43,896 nucleotides of DNA, from the NCBI GenBank assembly GCA_017547205.1, contig JAFYQH010000050.1, forward strand, positions 1 to 43,896, read 5' to 3'. Below the pieces are notes generated by a model. That model saw only the letters and a list, made by a program, of their open reading frames with translations. It did no database searches and had not been told where the DNA came from. Position 1 is the stretch's first letter, and every line of letters starts with the position of its first letter. A program made the position numbers and the translations under genes. Shown here piece by piece: positions 34,901 to 41,839 of the stretch. Source of the DNA: Bacteroidaceae bacterium (lineage in GTDB: Bacteria; Bacteroidota; Bacteroidia; Bacteroidales; Bacteroidaceae).

Positions 34901-37900
34901 GTATATGGATCACCTTGAATGAACATTGGTGTGCCATATGCGTAAACAGGCTCACCCTCTTTGTTCACAATGCCTACATTGAATTTACCCAATTCATCTT
35001 CTACTTCGTATTCAGCGATACCGAATGCTCCGTTCTCGAAGCCATCTTGAGTTACTGTGAATGTAGGTTCAGAGTGATATACGCAAATGTGCTTCGCGTT
35101 ATATTCAAATGTCATTTCTGCACCAGTCTCTGGCGAAACGATAGTGTCGCAGCTTGTGGTCATTGGATCGCTCAAATCAACGATTCCGGCTGTACCTACA
35201 GTCTGGGTTGTCTCTATCACAACAGGAGCCGAAACATTGTAGAGAATAGGTGGAACCATAGCAGAGAATTCACCTGTTTTAGCATCGGTGTTAATGTAGA
35301 TTCTGCCGGCATTGTCACCTTTTCCACGCCAAGAGTGACTGTTGATGAGGTCGCTTGACGATTCGCAAACCAATGAGTCGGTGTTGTTCTCGTAGCTGGT
35401 AGTAGTTCCGCTGACATTCTTGATAACATTCAGCGAGTAGAGATCGTTTGTAGGTGTCAACACAATCTGTGCCTTACCAATGTTGTTGGTACTCAAACCA
35501 AAACCTATACTCTTGTTGCCCTCGATGTTACCGCCGACAATACGTCCTGCTACATTCACAAGGGTGTTGTCGTAGAATGTAAGATTTGTCACCTCTCTGT
35601 CGAATGTGAACTTGGTATCGACACCCGCAGGATAACGTCCCTCGCCAACAAACGTATGACCGTTCTTTTTAATGGTAATATGGTGGTCACCGATGGGTAC
35701 GCTGATTTCGAAACGTCCGAATTCGTCGGTTTCAATGAGCTTGCCATCCTTTGCACAAGCTTCACCGTCGATATAAAGGTTACATCCCTGGACGGGGTAG
35801 GTGGTGTTTTCATAATATACTGAGCCACTTACAGCAAAGCTGCTGACATCCTCGAAGCTGATATCGTCGTGTGTCAGTGTGTTGCTGCTCACGTAACGTG
35901 TGTGGTAGCTTGGGTTGAACTCGTGGATGCCCATTACAGGACGTACAATGTATGTGGTACCGTCGCCGCTGAATGGCACACCGCGGACAACATAGTTACC
36001 GTTTTCATCGGTATATCCATAGAGTGACAGCTGTTCCTCTGTGGGGACAACCTCTGAAACGAGAGCATTACCCTTGAGCAAAGCGTGGTTACCGTTGGCA
36101 ACGCCATTGGTCTTGCTATAGTCATATACGTTGTGCAAGCCGTTGATACCCTCGTCCATTGGCCAATAGCAGAGCAGGTTGGCTTCGGTACAGGTGAGCA
36201 AACGGTCATAGTATGTTACAATCTCTTTATCGGTAAGTGCTTTTGTCCATACACGGATTTCGTCGATATAACCCCTGAAGCCACTTGCACCGAATGTAAA
36301 TTTACGTACACGGTCCTTGTCCTCGAACTTCACATTATCCTTACCGGTGAATGTTTTCATATTCACTCCGTCGACAAACGCTATATTGTCTGTCTCGGGA
36401 AGGATTGCACGTACACTGTATGTGCTTGCACCGTCATATGAGAATACAATATGTGAATACTTGTCGGAAGGTATAATAATGCCTGTTGCATTATTTACAG
36501 GTGCACCGCCACCTGACGCACACTTTACATAAAGCTGATAATCGGCACCCGATGGAGCAACACTTACTCCGGCATATCCGTTTACGTCAAGTATTGACTG
36601 AGTGCCGGTTATGCCATCTTCGGGGCGTACATAGAGCTGGATACTCCAAGGGCGCTCACTGCCTATGAAGTAGTTCTTCTCAACCTCCTCGGACGAGTTC
36701 CACTCGATACCGTCGATACCGTCGCCTTCAAGGTACATAGAATAGTACTGCTTGCCGGTGTTGTCATTGTTGTCGCTCTTGGTAAGGTAAACCTTTGCAC
36801 CCTGCACAGCTGTTCCTGTGCCATATTTGATGCGTCCGGTAAGGATACCGCGTGTCTGTACAAAACCGTCGGCCTCCTTTGAGTTACCCTCGACCCATTT
36901 TGATTCCTCGGTTTCCGTTGCATCAACATAAGCAAATGCAGTTACCTTATAGTCATAGAACTGGCCGGGCAATGCCGAAACATCCTCATAATAGAATGAA
37001 GACTCCTTGCCCTGCAACTCATAGATTTTTGTAAACACGGCCTGCGGGTCGCCAAGCAGTTTACGGTATACTACATAACGGGTGTTGGCCGAGCTGAGCA
37101 CCTCCACATTCCAGCTCAGCTTTACCATATTGCTGTATGTACCCTGCGAAGCAGTGACCTCCTTTATGGCGGTCATTACGGTATAACAGAAGTTCTTTAC
37201 ATCGGAGTAGAAATCCAATCCCCAATATGTGGTCTTGATGCGGTATTTGTACTCCTTCCACGACTCGATTCCGTCACGGTCGACATAAGTTGTCGCTGTT
37301 TGGGCTGAGTTGTTTAGGGACAAGAACTCTTCGCGCTCGTTGTCCCAACGTTGTATCTCGAATTTGACATCACTGCCCTCTTTCTCGGGTGTCCAGCTAA
37401 GCAATATACCGCCATTTGCACCCGGGTTGATTTCGGCATTCAAATCAGAGATTCTGAAGGTGTTGTCGTGCTTTACGCTGTTGCTGCAACTCAACTTGGT
37501 GGTGATAGGCTCAGAAAGAGTGCCATAACTGTTAGGAGCAAATGTCACCCAATAGGTATATTCGGCACCGGTCTCAATGTTAGTGTCAGTATATGACTTG
37601 TTTTCATTGCTCAAACGGCTGCTGGTCAATAGAGTATAACCGCTTTCGCCCTTCTTCTGGCGGAATATGAGCCATCCACCATCGGTATTATGGTTGTCAT
37701 CCTTGTTGTTTACGGTCCATTTGAGTGTCACTTTCTTGTTCCACTTGTCCTGTGTAATCTGCAGATTAGAGGGATACATGAAACCCTTGGCCGTAGACTT
37801 GGTGCGCGGAGCCTCAAAGTGCATGTTGGCAGTTTGGTCGCCTGCTTTATACGAGCGCTTATAATACTGATGATAGTAGAATTCGAATGACTGCGTCTCA

Positions 37901-38787
37901 TCATAAGTACCGGGGAGTGTAAAGGTACCCTTAGCACCACTTGACAAAGCACCGGTCTCACCATAGGAGTTGGTGTAGTAACCATTGGCATCTTTTGTAT
38001 TACTGTTACTGAAGCCGTAGTATTCGGTCCATTCAGCATGGTCATTACCTGCAATCTGAGCTTCAATAATACCACCGGGTTTACGCACATAGGTTACCTC
38101 CTTGGTGGTAGGGATGTTAAAGGTAATCTGCTGATATTTTACAATACCGTTACCTCTGTCTTTTTGTAAATTGTTGGCTGCTGTTTGGTTCCAGGCTGCA
38201 CCATCAGCACCACTGCCGAGCTTGGCGGAACCTTGTGTCAACCAATAACCCGTGTACTTGTTGTCATTGAGATTACCATCGGTATCCCACCATGCAGTCC
38301 AGCGCACAAAGAAATAGAGCAACTTTTCGGGAGGCAGATTCTGACCTGGGTAGAAATCTACATAATAAGCGTAAATGTCATTTTCTGAAGAACCCGTAGG
38401 ACGAGAAAACTCACCTCTCGTGTTGGCAACACCCCAAGCACCATTCTGACGTTGACTGATAGTTCCCTCCTGCTCCAGGTACAAAATCTCATTACCTGGC
38501 AAGTAGGGAATCTCAAAGTAGGTGCTCGGAGCCTGCATATAGGTGTTATAACATCCCTTGTCGGCACCTACATACATGCGAGAATATCGCACAAAGTCAT
38601 CGGTTCCAGATTTATCACGAGTGGGGAAGCTCCATGTGACATAAGGCTGGTCAAGTGTCAACACCGTCTTGTGCCAGTGAATCGAGTGGTCATAGCTGTC
38701 TGCACTCTTCCAGTCAGCATACGCTGTGTTGATTCCACCGAATACAAGCAGAATCAACAAAAGACTTTTCGAGAAAATCTTTTTCAT
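28993..38787 (-). CDS. Giant secreted LamG/fibronectin-type surface protein (3264 aa)
   Basis: A signal peptide (LLLILLVFGGINTAYA) is followed by a very long mosaic of beta domains. There are three fibronectin III-like modules at about 340-650 (VTLKWTVNN, GILLSWTPEK, VKLSWNVEV). Three LamG/concanavalin-like units follow at about 690-875, 2180-2345 and 2365-2565, each ending in YID/IHE/IDEVRIW-type and YWPMDEG/YWKFNEG/YYPFEEE motifs. Carboxypeptidase-regulatory-like folds lie at about 950-1120. The C terminus (IVDLNGRVLYSG, DGQYIFEFFTTEGQ) looks like a type IX secretion sorting domain. It is likely a surface-exposed binding or scaffold protein; no catalytic signature was seen. The frame is open throughout. 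It is first of three genes. Confidence 0.9.
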   Translation of the reverse strand: MKKIFSKSLLLILLVFGGINTAYADWKSADSYDHSIHWHKTVLTLDQPYVTWSFPTRDKSGTDDFVRYSRMYVGADKGCYNTYMQAPSTYFEIPYLPGNEILYLEQEGTISQRQNGAWGVANTRGEFSRPTGSSENDIYAYYVDFYPGQNLPPEKLLYFFVRWTAWWDTDGNLNDNKYTGYWLTQGSAKLGSGADGAAWNQTAANNLQKDRGNGIVKYQQITFNIPTTKEVTYVRKPGGIIEAQIAGNDHAEWTEYYGFSNSNTKDANGYYTNSYGETGALSSGAKGTFTLPGTYDETQSFEFYYHQYYKRSYKAGDQTANMHFEAPRTKSTAKGFMYPSNLQITQDKWNKKVTLKWTVNNKDDNHNTDGGWLIFRQKKGESGYTLLTSSRLSNENKSYTDTNIETGAEYTYWVTFAPNSYGTLSEPITTKLSCSNSVKHDNTFRISDLNAEINPGANGGILLSWTPEKEGSDVKFEIQRWDNEREEFLSLNNSAQTATTYVDRDGIESWKEYKYRIKTTYWGLDFYSDVKNFCYTVMTAIKEVTASQGTYSNMVKLSWNVEVLSSANTRYVVYRKLLGDPQAVFTKIYELQGKESSFYYEDVSALPGQFYDYKVTAFAYVDATETEESKWVEGNSKEADGFVQTRGILTGRIKYGTGTAVQGAKVYLTKSDNNDNTGKQYYSMYLEGDGIDGIEWNSSEEVEKNYFIGSERPWSIQLYVRPEDGITGTQSILDVNGYAGVSVAPSGADYQLYVKCASGGGAPVNNATGIIIPSDKYSHIVFSYDGASTYSVRAILPETDNIAFVDGVNMKTFTGKDNVKFEDKDRVRKFTFGASGFRGYIDEIRVWTKALTDKEIVTYYDRLLTCTEANLLCYWPMDEGINGLHNVYDYSKTNGVANGNHALLKGNALVSEVVPTEEQLSLYGYTDENGNYVVRGVPFSGDGTTYIVRPVMGIHEFNPSYHTRYVSSNTLTHDDISFEDVSSFAVSGSVYYENTTYPVQGCNLYIDGEACAKDGKLIETDEFGRFEISVPIGDHHITIKKNGHTFVGEGRYPAGVDTKFTFDREVTNLTFYDNTLVNVAGRIVGGNIEGNKSIGFGLSTNNIGKAQIVLTPTNDLYSLNVIKNVSGTTTSYENNTDSLVCESSSDLINSHSWRGKGDNAGRIYINTDAKTGEFSAMVPPILYNVSAPVVIETTQTVGTAGIVDLSDPMTTSCDTIVSPETGAEMTFEYNAKHICVYHSEPTFTVTQDGFENGAFGIAEYEVEDELGKFNVGIVNKEGEPVYAYGTPMFIQGDPYTFKLKGYEQYTNYDNGEETTVVPLENCIVTISNALSDGQAVLAQVEEGNEDYEVGEVVDLESNQVELDANGEALYTWKAGFPNITAPYTRTISISYEIDGQENLWKYNDQEFMEGIILGALPSGNNFITSGPDKLQMILRDPPGSGSSAEWSSGTVTSREKHTGHCWNSETTIKLITNTGIENTVLTGTGVAIKNTTHVINEIEGGSKVTTEGENSKTIKQEWSITEAISTSDDPSFVGSYGDIYIGNSTNIVFGEARDLNFTRDANGNISLGVSEIMTVGSNFSTSFRYTGYYIENTLIPNLESMRNNLLITVSEEDYENFVNDTDHLMFVTKLSPDDEKFGSDNNDTEVWGKNAAEVDAIEGPSYKIVLPKRILDGEEEVVDKWAGTDLDQDTIRWANMQINNWKGHLRTNEEEKIWAWEHRADKIAGKDVLLKNFSFDGGSKITYTEEYDSSFVESHEHKTGALVVGKIKTGFTWNKVGWETELETETGGMRNSKKEDGTEIKTSFAFTLAESGDDALSVDVYRSKNDYSPMFRTRAGQTSAPYEDEERTRFYEPGQHVLHEATMQIEVPDIEVEVATVTNLTAGSAANYTLLLTNKSEIDCDLYYKLLMMDETNPNGAQLSIDGVALSDNRVIKVPAGEVVRKTLLLKQSNLGILDYENIGIVLASQEQGDPTGTYPQIADTVYVSAYYVPSSSPVKMELNRTLLNTSSGADLDITFNSFDRNYYNLKAFRIQYMKQGDTDWTTLKEYLRNVEEGQQLSSTQQQLPDAASVTYSLDMSSFTDGKYTFRVLSASTYGTGESTLVTDAVEVVKDMARPMPFGTPKPTTGFLGMGDDIELTFNEDINSGRLTSTGNFLVTAALNGAAVAHDIAMLATGTEGAVAKTEASINLIGKSFAVDMWVRISGEGTIFSHGNGTNKIVLGIKEIDGKFYFAVNGEVCSYPDRPLPADKWIYLAFNLDQEHFDGTCYSVLYADDATSEYLASEMPIEKYEGNGAVALGDGFTGAIHEVTLWDEAIDVTTLQSQMYETKMPTTEHLIGYWKFNEGLGTQAKDFARNRHMNLSSTSWYMNNKNKSLNLVDGLYDVIDDAMVINTGDCPARTGDDYMVEMWFNAETTQDNDTAYIFDTDAFGVALLKGKMNLYSRGSSIMSKDNKLVMAMGNKSYTDGKWHHLAINVIRNGNTIAYVDGEAVGQVASTNVPALQSAWMHLGTHCYRIGSVEVDTMKYKLHGGIDEVRIWHATLNANVIRDRMNVRLKGDEPGLVAYYPFEEEKLDEYSQVVTVPTAMDMVTKRHEVTTRKNKEHVLEFVDEAPALKPLLNETNVNYNFVASERGIVIELNEDAARLEGVTVNVTVKDVLDLNGNKSLPITWTALVQRNQLLWFENEVEVVGRIGEEKKFTATVTNQSAQTEYWALNDLPSWLSANFTSGSLPALGNQEITFTVDASAPTGKSEFTVYMSGNNAILVPLTVNMNLRADAPEWSVDPSDFESSATLFGAVMIDVDGKIAFSEDEDDLVAAFIDGKCVGVTNVQYDDYSDSYRAYLTIYGNSDDENKEIKLMVWDASTDIIHPVVYVYDDLEIKAGSETQLTFSVDGYWGDYDNIYCVYASNDIQQSTPLKKNWNWISVYVQDATENEVNSVLESINPNGAVVKNANAYSEYIKETGWYGTKLTNLTGNTMYKLQMTAADTLVVEGKAYDGNAGVSLVSGWNWIPYYRSFSLSLDDAFASIEPARNDQVKGQEGFAMYNGTTWNGTLKSLQPGKGYLYKSVSEKTLNYPSQRNVATASLAPMRRMVKESMFSPVDPTEYESNMTVLAVVKDGDEILENVQEIAVFDGAVCLASTTMENDGFFYLTIPGDKTVTSRLTIVAVIDGNIVETSTSFYFVEDATLGDFDAPFAVTVGNATTIGKMLAEGDYCRMQIVDLNGRVLYSGATTDFNENDLHDGQYIFEFFTTEGQIVCYKQLIRRITE

Positions 38788-38850
38788 AAGAATTTAGAAT
38801 TTAAAAGTTAGTAAAATTTATATTGTTAATATTTTTTCACTCACGGGAAC

Positions 38851-38868
38851 GAATAACTACAGTTATTC
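38851..38868. other. 18-bp palindrome in the leader of the giant gene
   Basis: GAATAACT-AC-AGTTATTC is perfect over 8 bp. It sits about 15 bases downstream of the -7 site and 64 upstream of the ATG, so it would be in the 5' UTR or an operator. Confidence 0.45.
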
Positions 38869-38882
38869 ACAATAATTAACAA

Positions 38883-38890
38883 ACAAATTT
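38883..38890 (-). promoter_or_regulatory. -7 element of the giant-protein operon
   Basis: TAAATTTG on the minus strand matches TAnnTTTG. A TTTGG about 17 bases upstream could be the -33 element. The leader would be close to 90 bases. The rest of 38891-39023 shows only a hairpin CTGCGCC/GGCGCAG at 38972-38996. Confidence 0.5.
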
Positions 38891-39023
38891 ACACCCAATA
38901 AACAGCACCAAAAAATAATGGATATTGCAATATTACAACCACCGCGATGCATTTTTACAAAAAGAGCACAACTGCGCCTGCCCGGAAAGGGCGCAGAGAA
39001 CAAAGAAGTGGGGCATAAAGCAC

Positions 39024-39061
39024 AAAAAACCTCCATTTCATCGAATGAAATGGAGGTTTTT
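39024..39061 (-). terminator. Terminator of the AraC-type regulator
   Basis: AACCTCCATTTCAT pairs with ATGAAATGGAGGTT around a 3-nt loop and ends in a T run on both strands. It begins one base after the stop of the regulator gene. Confidence 0.88.
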
Positions 39062-39062
39062 A

Positions 39063-40118
39063 TCAGTTCAGGCTCTCAAGGAATTCCGTAGGGGACATTC
39101 CTACAATCTTTTGGAAATTCCTGTATGCCGTAGAACGCTGTCGGTAACCGACATAATTGAAAAGTTCGTGAAGATTTGTTTTGGGTTCTCTCTTCAACGC
39201 CTCTACCACATAACCGATTCTGCGGTGAGTGATATACTCTACAAATGTCATTCCTGTATTGTGCTTGAACGAGTCACCGACATATGTACGATTCGACTCC
39301 AGCTGTTCGGCAAGGGAGGTGAGGCTCAGCTCGGGGCGGCGCCAGTGGTCGCCCGCCTCCAACGACAACGTGATGAGCCGCCAAAGCTGGTCGGTCTCGG
39401 CATGGGAGATCTCATCCTCATGGGGCTCTACCGCTGCATTCGGGACCAACAGACGCTCATTCAGCTCATAATGAGTGACAGCCACAAAGAAGGACATCCA
39501 CGCCAACTGATGTGCCAGCACAAGCCAGTGGGCATGAGTCAACTGTATTGAAAAGTGCAACACTCCTATCAGGCAGAAACCTACAGAATAGCATAGGATG
39601 AAACCACGGTCGGCACTGCTGCGACGCCAGTCGTAGGGCACGAGGAGAAGCGAGAAGGCGTAGAGGAGCATGATGAGAAGAGTTAGCAGGCGGAACCACA
39701 CATTGAACTCTCCAATATGTTGCCACAGATCGGAATAAGTGTAAAGAGAAGTGTACTGAATACCTCCACACATGCCAATGACGACCAGCAGGAGCAGGGG
39801 CGCAAACAGCAACCCATACAACTTGGCACGACTCATGGTGGGGCGGATAACCTCCAAGGGGTAGAAGAAGAAGGTCATCTGGCAGAGCAGGGGCACAAAG
39901 GTGTGCTCGGGCTCAAAGAGAGTGGCATCGGCAGGTGTCGTCCCCGCCCATGTGCGGAAGATGAAGGTGAAGGTGAGAAGTGCCGACATCCAACTGAAGA
40001 GCGCCTGGATGGTGCGAGAGTAGTCGCCTGTCTCAGTGCGGCGACGCCACAGAAGCACGCCGCAGGTAATGAGGGTGGCTGTCATCAAGACCAAAAGGAT
40101 TGTGGTAATATATATCAT
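39063..40118 (-). CDS. Membrane-bound AraC-family transcription regulator
   Basis: The N-terminal 225 residues form about seven membrane helices (e.g. IYITTILLVLMTATLITCGVL, LYGLLFAPLLLLVVIGMC, LLTLLIMLLYAFSLLLV). The C-terminal 100 residues form an AraC-type double helix-turn-helix (LTSLAEQLESNRTYVGDSFK and ELFNYVGYRQRSTAYRNFQK). Such fused receptors sense an unknown signal at the inner membrane and bind DNA while anchored. The ATG at 40118 is preferred; the one at 40169 lies only about 14 bases from the likely transcription start. It is adjacent to and codirectional with the giant secreted operon, which it may regulate; that is inference. Confidence 0.85.
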   Translation of the reverse strand: MIYITTILLVLMTATLITCGVLLWRRRTETGDYSRTIQALFSWMSALLTFTFIFRTWAGTTPADATLFEPEHTFVPLLCQMTFFFYPLEVIRPTMSRAKLYGLLFAPLLLLVVIGMCGGIQYTSLYTYSDLWQHIGEFNVWFRLLTLLIMLLYAFSLLLVPYDWRRSSADRGFILCYSVGFCLIGVLHFSIQLTHAHWLVLAHQLAWMSFFVAVTHYELNERLLVPNAAVEPHEDEISHAETDQLWRLITLSLEAGDHWRRPELSLTSLAEQLESNRTYVGDSFKHNTGMTFVEYITHRRIGYVVEALKREPKTNLHELFNYVGYRQRSTAYRNFQKIVGMSPTEFLESLN

Positions 40119-40188
40119 AGTCAGTATTGTGTGATTAGTCTGTGAGAATAAAGAAGAGGCGTATGCCATATTCTTCCATTTCTAAGGA

Positions 40189-40196
40189 CAAAGATA
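40189..40196 (-). promoter_or_regulatory. -7 element of the AraC-type regulator gene
   Basis: TATCTTTG on the minus strand is an exact -7 match, 71 bases before the start at 40118. The 40200-40440 stretch is AT-rich and holds only a hairpin (GGCAGCA/TGCTGCC, 40354-40378). Confidence 0.55.
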
Positions 40197-40447
40197 GTGA
40201 TATTTTTTTTGAAAACGATTACAGTTAATATGCGCACACACAAAATGGAGAAAAATGTTTTTTATATCTTATTATATGTATACAATATATCGTTAAAAAT
40301 TTAAAAACTATATAATTTTCAATTACTTACACCTACAATAGCCCGTCAATGTGGCAGCAATTGCAATAATCTGCTGCCTTGCGACACTTGCGGAGCAACC
40401 GAGACAAAAGACCGAAAAAAAAATTCGTAGACAGAGCAATGTTGATG

Positions 40448-40660
40448 TGTTGTCAATTAGGTAGTTTGTGGATTGAGGGCGATTTCGAAAGTAGGCAAGA
40501 ATTGCAAAAATTGGTGTTTCCAAGTGGAATTTTTCTTGATAAGGAAAATGGCAATTATCGAACAGAAAATGAGAACGAAGTGTTCAAGATTATGCGCTTA
40601 TTTTCAAGCAATTACAAAAAAGAAAAACAAAAAGCGACAGATGATTTTAGTCATTTGTCG
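40448..40660 (+). pseudogene. C-terminal remnant of a serine site-specific recombinase
   Basis: The frame reads WIEGDFESRQELQKLVFPSG, then LDKENGNYRTENENEVFKI, then KKEKQKATDDFSHLSPFV. This is the end of large serine recombinases of Bacteroidetes (typically ..GD...QKLLFPDGI.YD....YRT..VN.IF). The resolvase catalytic domain and the rest are missing. The open frame continues into the antisense of tRNA-Pro, which is not coding. It is probably the scar of an integrated element next to the tRNA gene. Confidence 0.7.
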
Positions 40661-40661
40661 C
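40624..40661 (-). terminator. Terminator of tRNA-Pro
   Basis: On the minus strand GCGACA-ATGA pairs with TCAT-TGTCGC around a short loop, followed by TTTTTGTTTTT, seven bases after the tRNA. Confidence 0.8.
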
Positions 40662-40667
40662 CTTTTG

Positions 40668-40740
40668 TCGGAATGAGGCGACTCGAACGCCCGACCCCTA
40701 CGTCCCGAACGTAGTGCGCTACCAACTGCGCTACATTCCG
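40668..40740 (-). tRNA. tRNA-Pro (CGG)
   Basis: The minus strand folds as a cloverleaf: acceptor CGGAATG/CATTCCG, D arm GCGC-GCGC, anticodon arm CTACG-TTCGGGA-CGTAG with anticodon CGG, and T arm GGGCG-TTCGAGT-CGCCT. The total is 73 nt without CCA, which is not encoded. Confidence 0.96.
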
Positions 40741-40757
40741 CCACTGATTAAGTATTG

Positions 40758-40765
40758 CAAAGATA
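40758..40765 (-). promoter_or_regulatory. -7 element of tRNA-Pro
   Basis: TATCTTTG on the minus strand, inside TTGCATTATCTTTGC, lies 17 bases before the tRNA 5' end. The same string occurs before the PI-PLC gene. Confidence 0.65.
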
Positions 40766-40923
40766 ATGCAAGTTGAATTCAGAACAAAATAAATCGGCCA
40801 TTTTTTCACTAAACACCACCGGTAGACACCAATTACATGTACAAAAACCAATGCCGGACATTTTTTTTCGAATATTTTTTTAAGTTTTTTGCCAAAACAT
40901 TTGCGCATTAAAAAACTTTATCC

Positions 40924-40931
40924 TACCTTTG
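40924..40931 (+). promoter_or_regulatory. -7 element of tRNA-Phe
   Basis: TACCTTTG is an exact -7 match, 16 bases before the tRNA; CATTTGCGC upstream can serve as -33. Confidence 0.7.
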
Positions 40932-40947
40932 CACTCGCAAAAGCAAT

Positions 40948-41020
40948 GGTGCCATAGCTCAGTTGGTAGAGCAAAGGACTGAAAATCCTTGTGTCCCCGG
41001 TTCGATTCCTGGTGGCACCA
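40948..41020 (+). tRNA. tRNA-Phe (GAA)
   Basis: The cloverleaf has acceptor GGTGCCA/TGGCACC, D arm GCTC-GAGC, anticodon arm AAGGA-CTGAAAA-TCCTT with anticodon GAA, and T arm CCCGG-TTCGATT-CCTGG (one wobble). 73 nt, CCA not encoded. Confidence 0.97.
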
Positions 41021-41024
41021 CTTG

Positions 41025-41058
41025 AAAGGGGAGTTGAGAAAATCAGCTTCCCTTTTTT
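41025..41058 (+). terminator. Terminator of tRNA-Phe
   Basis: AAAGGGGAG pairs with CTTCCCTTT (one G-U) and runs into T6, four bases after the tRNA. Confidence 0.8.
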
Positions 41059-41078
41059 GTGTATGACGGGTATGTCAT

Positions 41079-41092
41079 ATATCCGCTGAGCC
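41079..41092 (-). mobile_element. Right-end relic of an IS of the same kind as at 43.4 kb
   Basis: ATATCCGCTGAGCC is the exact reverse complement of the 14-bp end GGCTCAGCGGATAT at 43432-43445. Internal bases differ, as expected for left and right ends. The element body would lie to the left but has been lost up to the tRNA-Phe terminator. Confidence 0.6.
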
Positions 41093-41127
41093 CATATATC
41101 TGTGGTGAAATTCCATTCGGGGCGTAG

Positions 41128-41172
41128 TTGCCGACGAACCCTATCTTCAGTTACGATTGGGAACTGTCCGAG
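41128..41172 (+). pseudogene. Scrap of ISAon1-type orfA
   Basis: Bases 41143-41172 are identical to 43759-43788 inside the intact orfA, over 30 bases, and read IFSYDWELSE in the same frame. Similarity stops sharply at both sides, so only this block remains. Confidence 0.75.
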
Positions 41173-41196
41173 ATAACCGACGGTGAGAGCCCTACA

Positions 41197-41225
41197 AAAA
41201 AGAGAGCCGCGTTAGCGATTCTCTT
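41197..41225 (-). terminator. Minus-strand terminator
   Basis: Read on the minus strand, AGAGAATCGC pairs imperfectly with GCGGCTCTCT around TAAC, followed by T6. It could end a transcript starting near 41485. Confidence 0.5.
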
Positions 41226-41324
41226 CGTGGGCCATCTAGGGCTTGAGATTTGTCTCGTGGAGACCTATCGACTTCGTTGTTTACTGTCGACGCAGCCGGT
41301 GCAAACGAACAGAACGAAGGAGAT

Positions 41325-41380
41325 AACCTAGGACCTCCAGATTATGAGTCTGTTGCTAAATATTCTGAGCTGAGCAATTC
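41325..41380 (-). pseudogene. tRNA-Met (CAU) relic
   Basis: The minus strand reads GCTCAGCTCAGAATATTTAG, then the anticodon arm CAGA-CTCATAA-TCTG (anticodon CAT), then GAGGTC and CTAGGTT. This is the order of an elongator tRNA: D arm, anticodon arm, variable loop, T-stem start. The acceptor stem and the 3' half of the T arm are missing and the D arm is degenerate, so it is not functional. Confidence 0.55.
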
Positions 41381-41488
41381 CGTGGTGGTTAATAACTTGT
41401 TTTATAACCTTTTATGATTGAATTTTGTATCCTGTTACTACACTCTAAAAAAATAATTAGGAAACTATTAGGAAACATTTACCTAATA

Positions 41489-41496
41489 CAAAGATA
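41489..41496 (-). promoter_or_regulatory. -7 element reading left toward the tRNA-Met relic
   Basis: TATCTTTG on the minus strand is an exact match. Just downstream is the direct repeat TTTCCTAATAG/TTTCCTAATTA. A transcript to the terminator at 41197 would be about 285 nt without a convincing ORF. Confidence 0.45.
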
Positions 41497-41610
41497 GTGA
41501 AATGCAGTCAGAATAGCAATTAAAACGCGATATTTGATTACTGTTTTTACTTGAACTCTCCCCCAAAAATCTCCCGTCTGTAAAAGGCTCATTCCCTTAT
41601 ATATGAAAAG

Positions 41611-41644
41611 CTATGTCAGACCTTTAGAAAGTAAGGTGGCATAG
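41611..41644 (+). other. Stable hairpin in a gene-free stretch
   Basis: CTATGTC-AG-ACCTT pairs with AAGGT-GGCATAG around TAGAAAGT, 12 bp with one wobble and a 2-nt bulge. It starts a 220-base plus-strand stretch without ORF that ends at the terminator 41778-41828. Confidence 0.5.
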
Positions 41645-41777
41645 TATCTAACAAATAATCAAATTTCATTACCCGGTATGAGCAGTCAAGCGAAGAGCCC
41701 TGTGATTGCCGGAAGAATAGAGGATGTACTAGTAATCATTGAGGCATAGTCCCTTTGATGAAAACACTGAAACTATT

Positions 41778-41828
41778 AAACCACCAAACCCATAGCGAAG
41801 AGTTATGAGTAAGGTGGTTTCTTTTTTT
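41778..41828 (+). terminator. Plus-strand terminator without an upstream gene
   Basis: AAACCACC pairs with GGTGGTTT across a 27-nt loop and runs into CTTTTTTT. No plus-strand protein gene precedes it, so it may belong to a non-coding transcript. The T run is on the wrong side to serve the ATPase gene. Confidence 0.6.
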
Positions 41829-41839
41829 CATCCCAAGAT

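Noticed and set aside
40661..40714. Continuation of the recombinase frame (ends RRLERPTPTSRT)
   Set aside because: This is the antisense translation of tRNA-Pro, a well-known artefact.
41600..41828. Definite group II intron fragment
   Set aside because: No 5' GUGYG, domain V or reverse-transcriptase remnant is visible; only a possible resemblance, reported as a lower-certainty finding.
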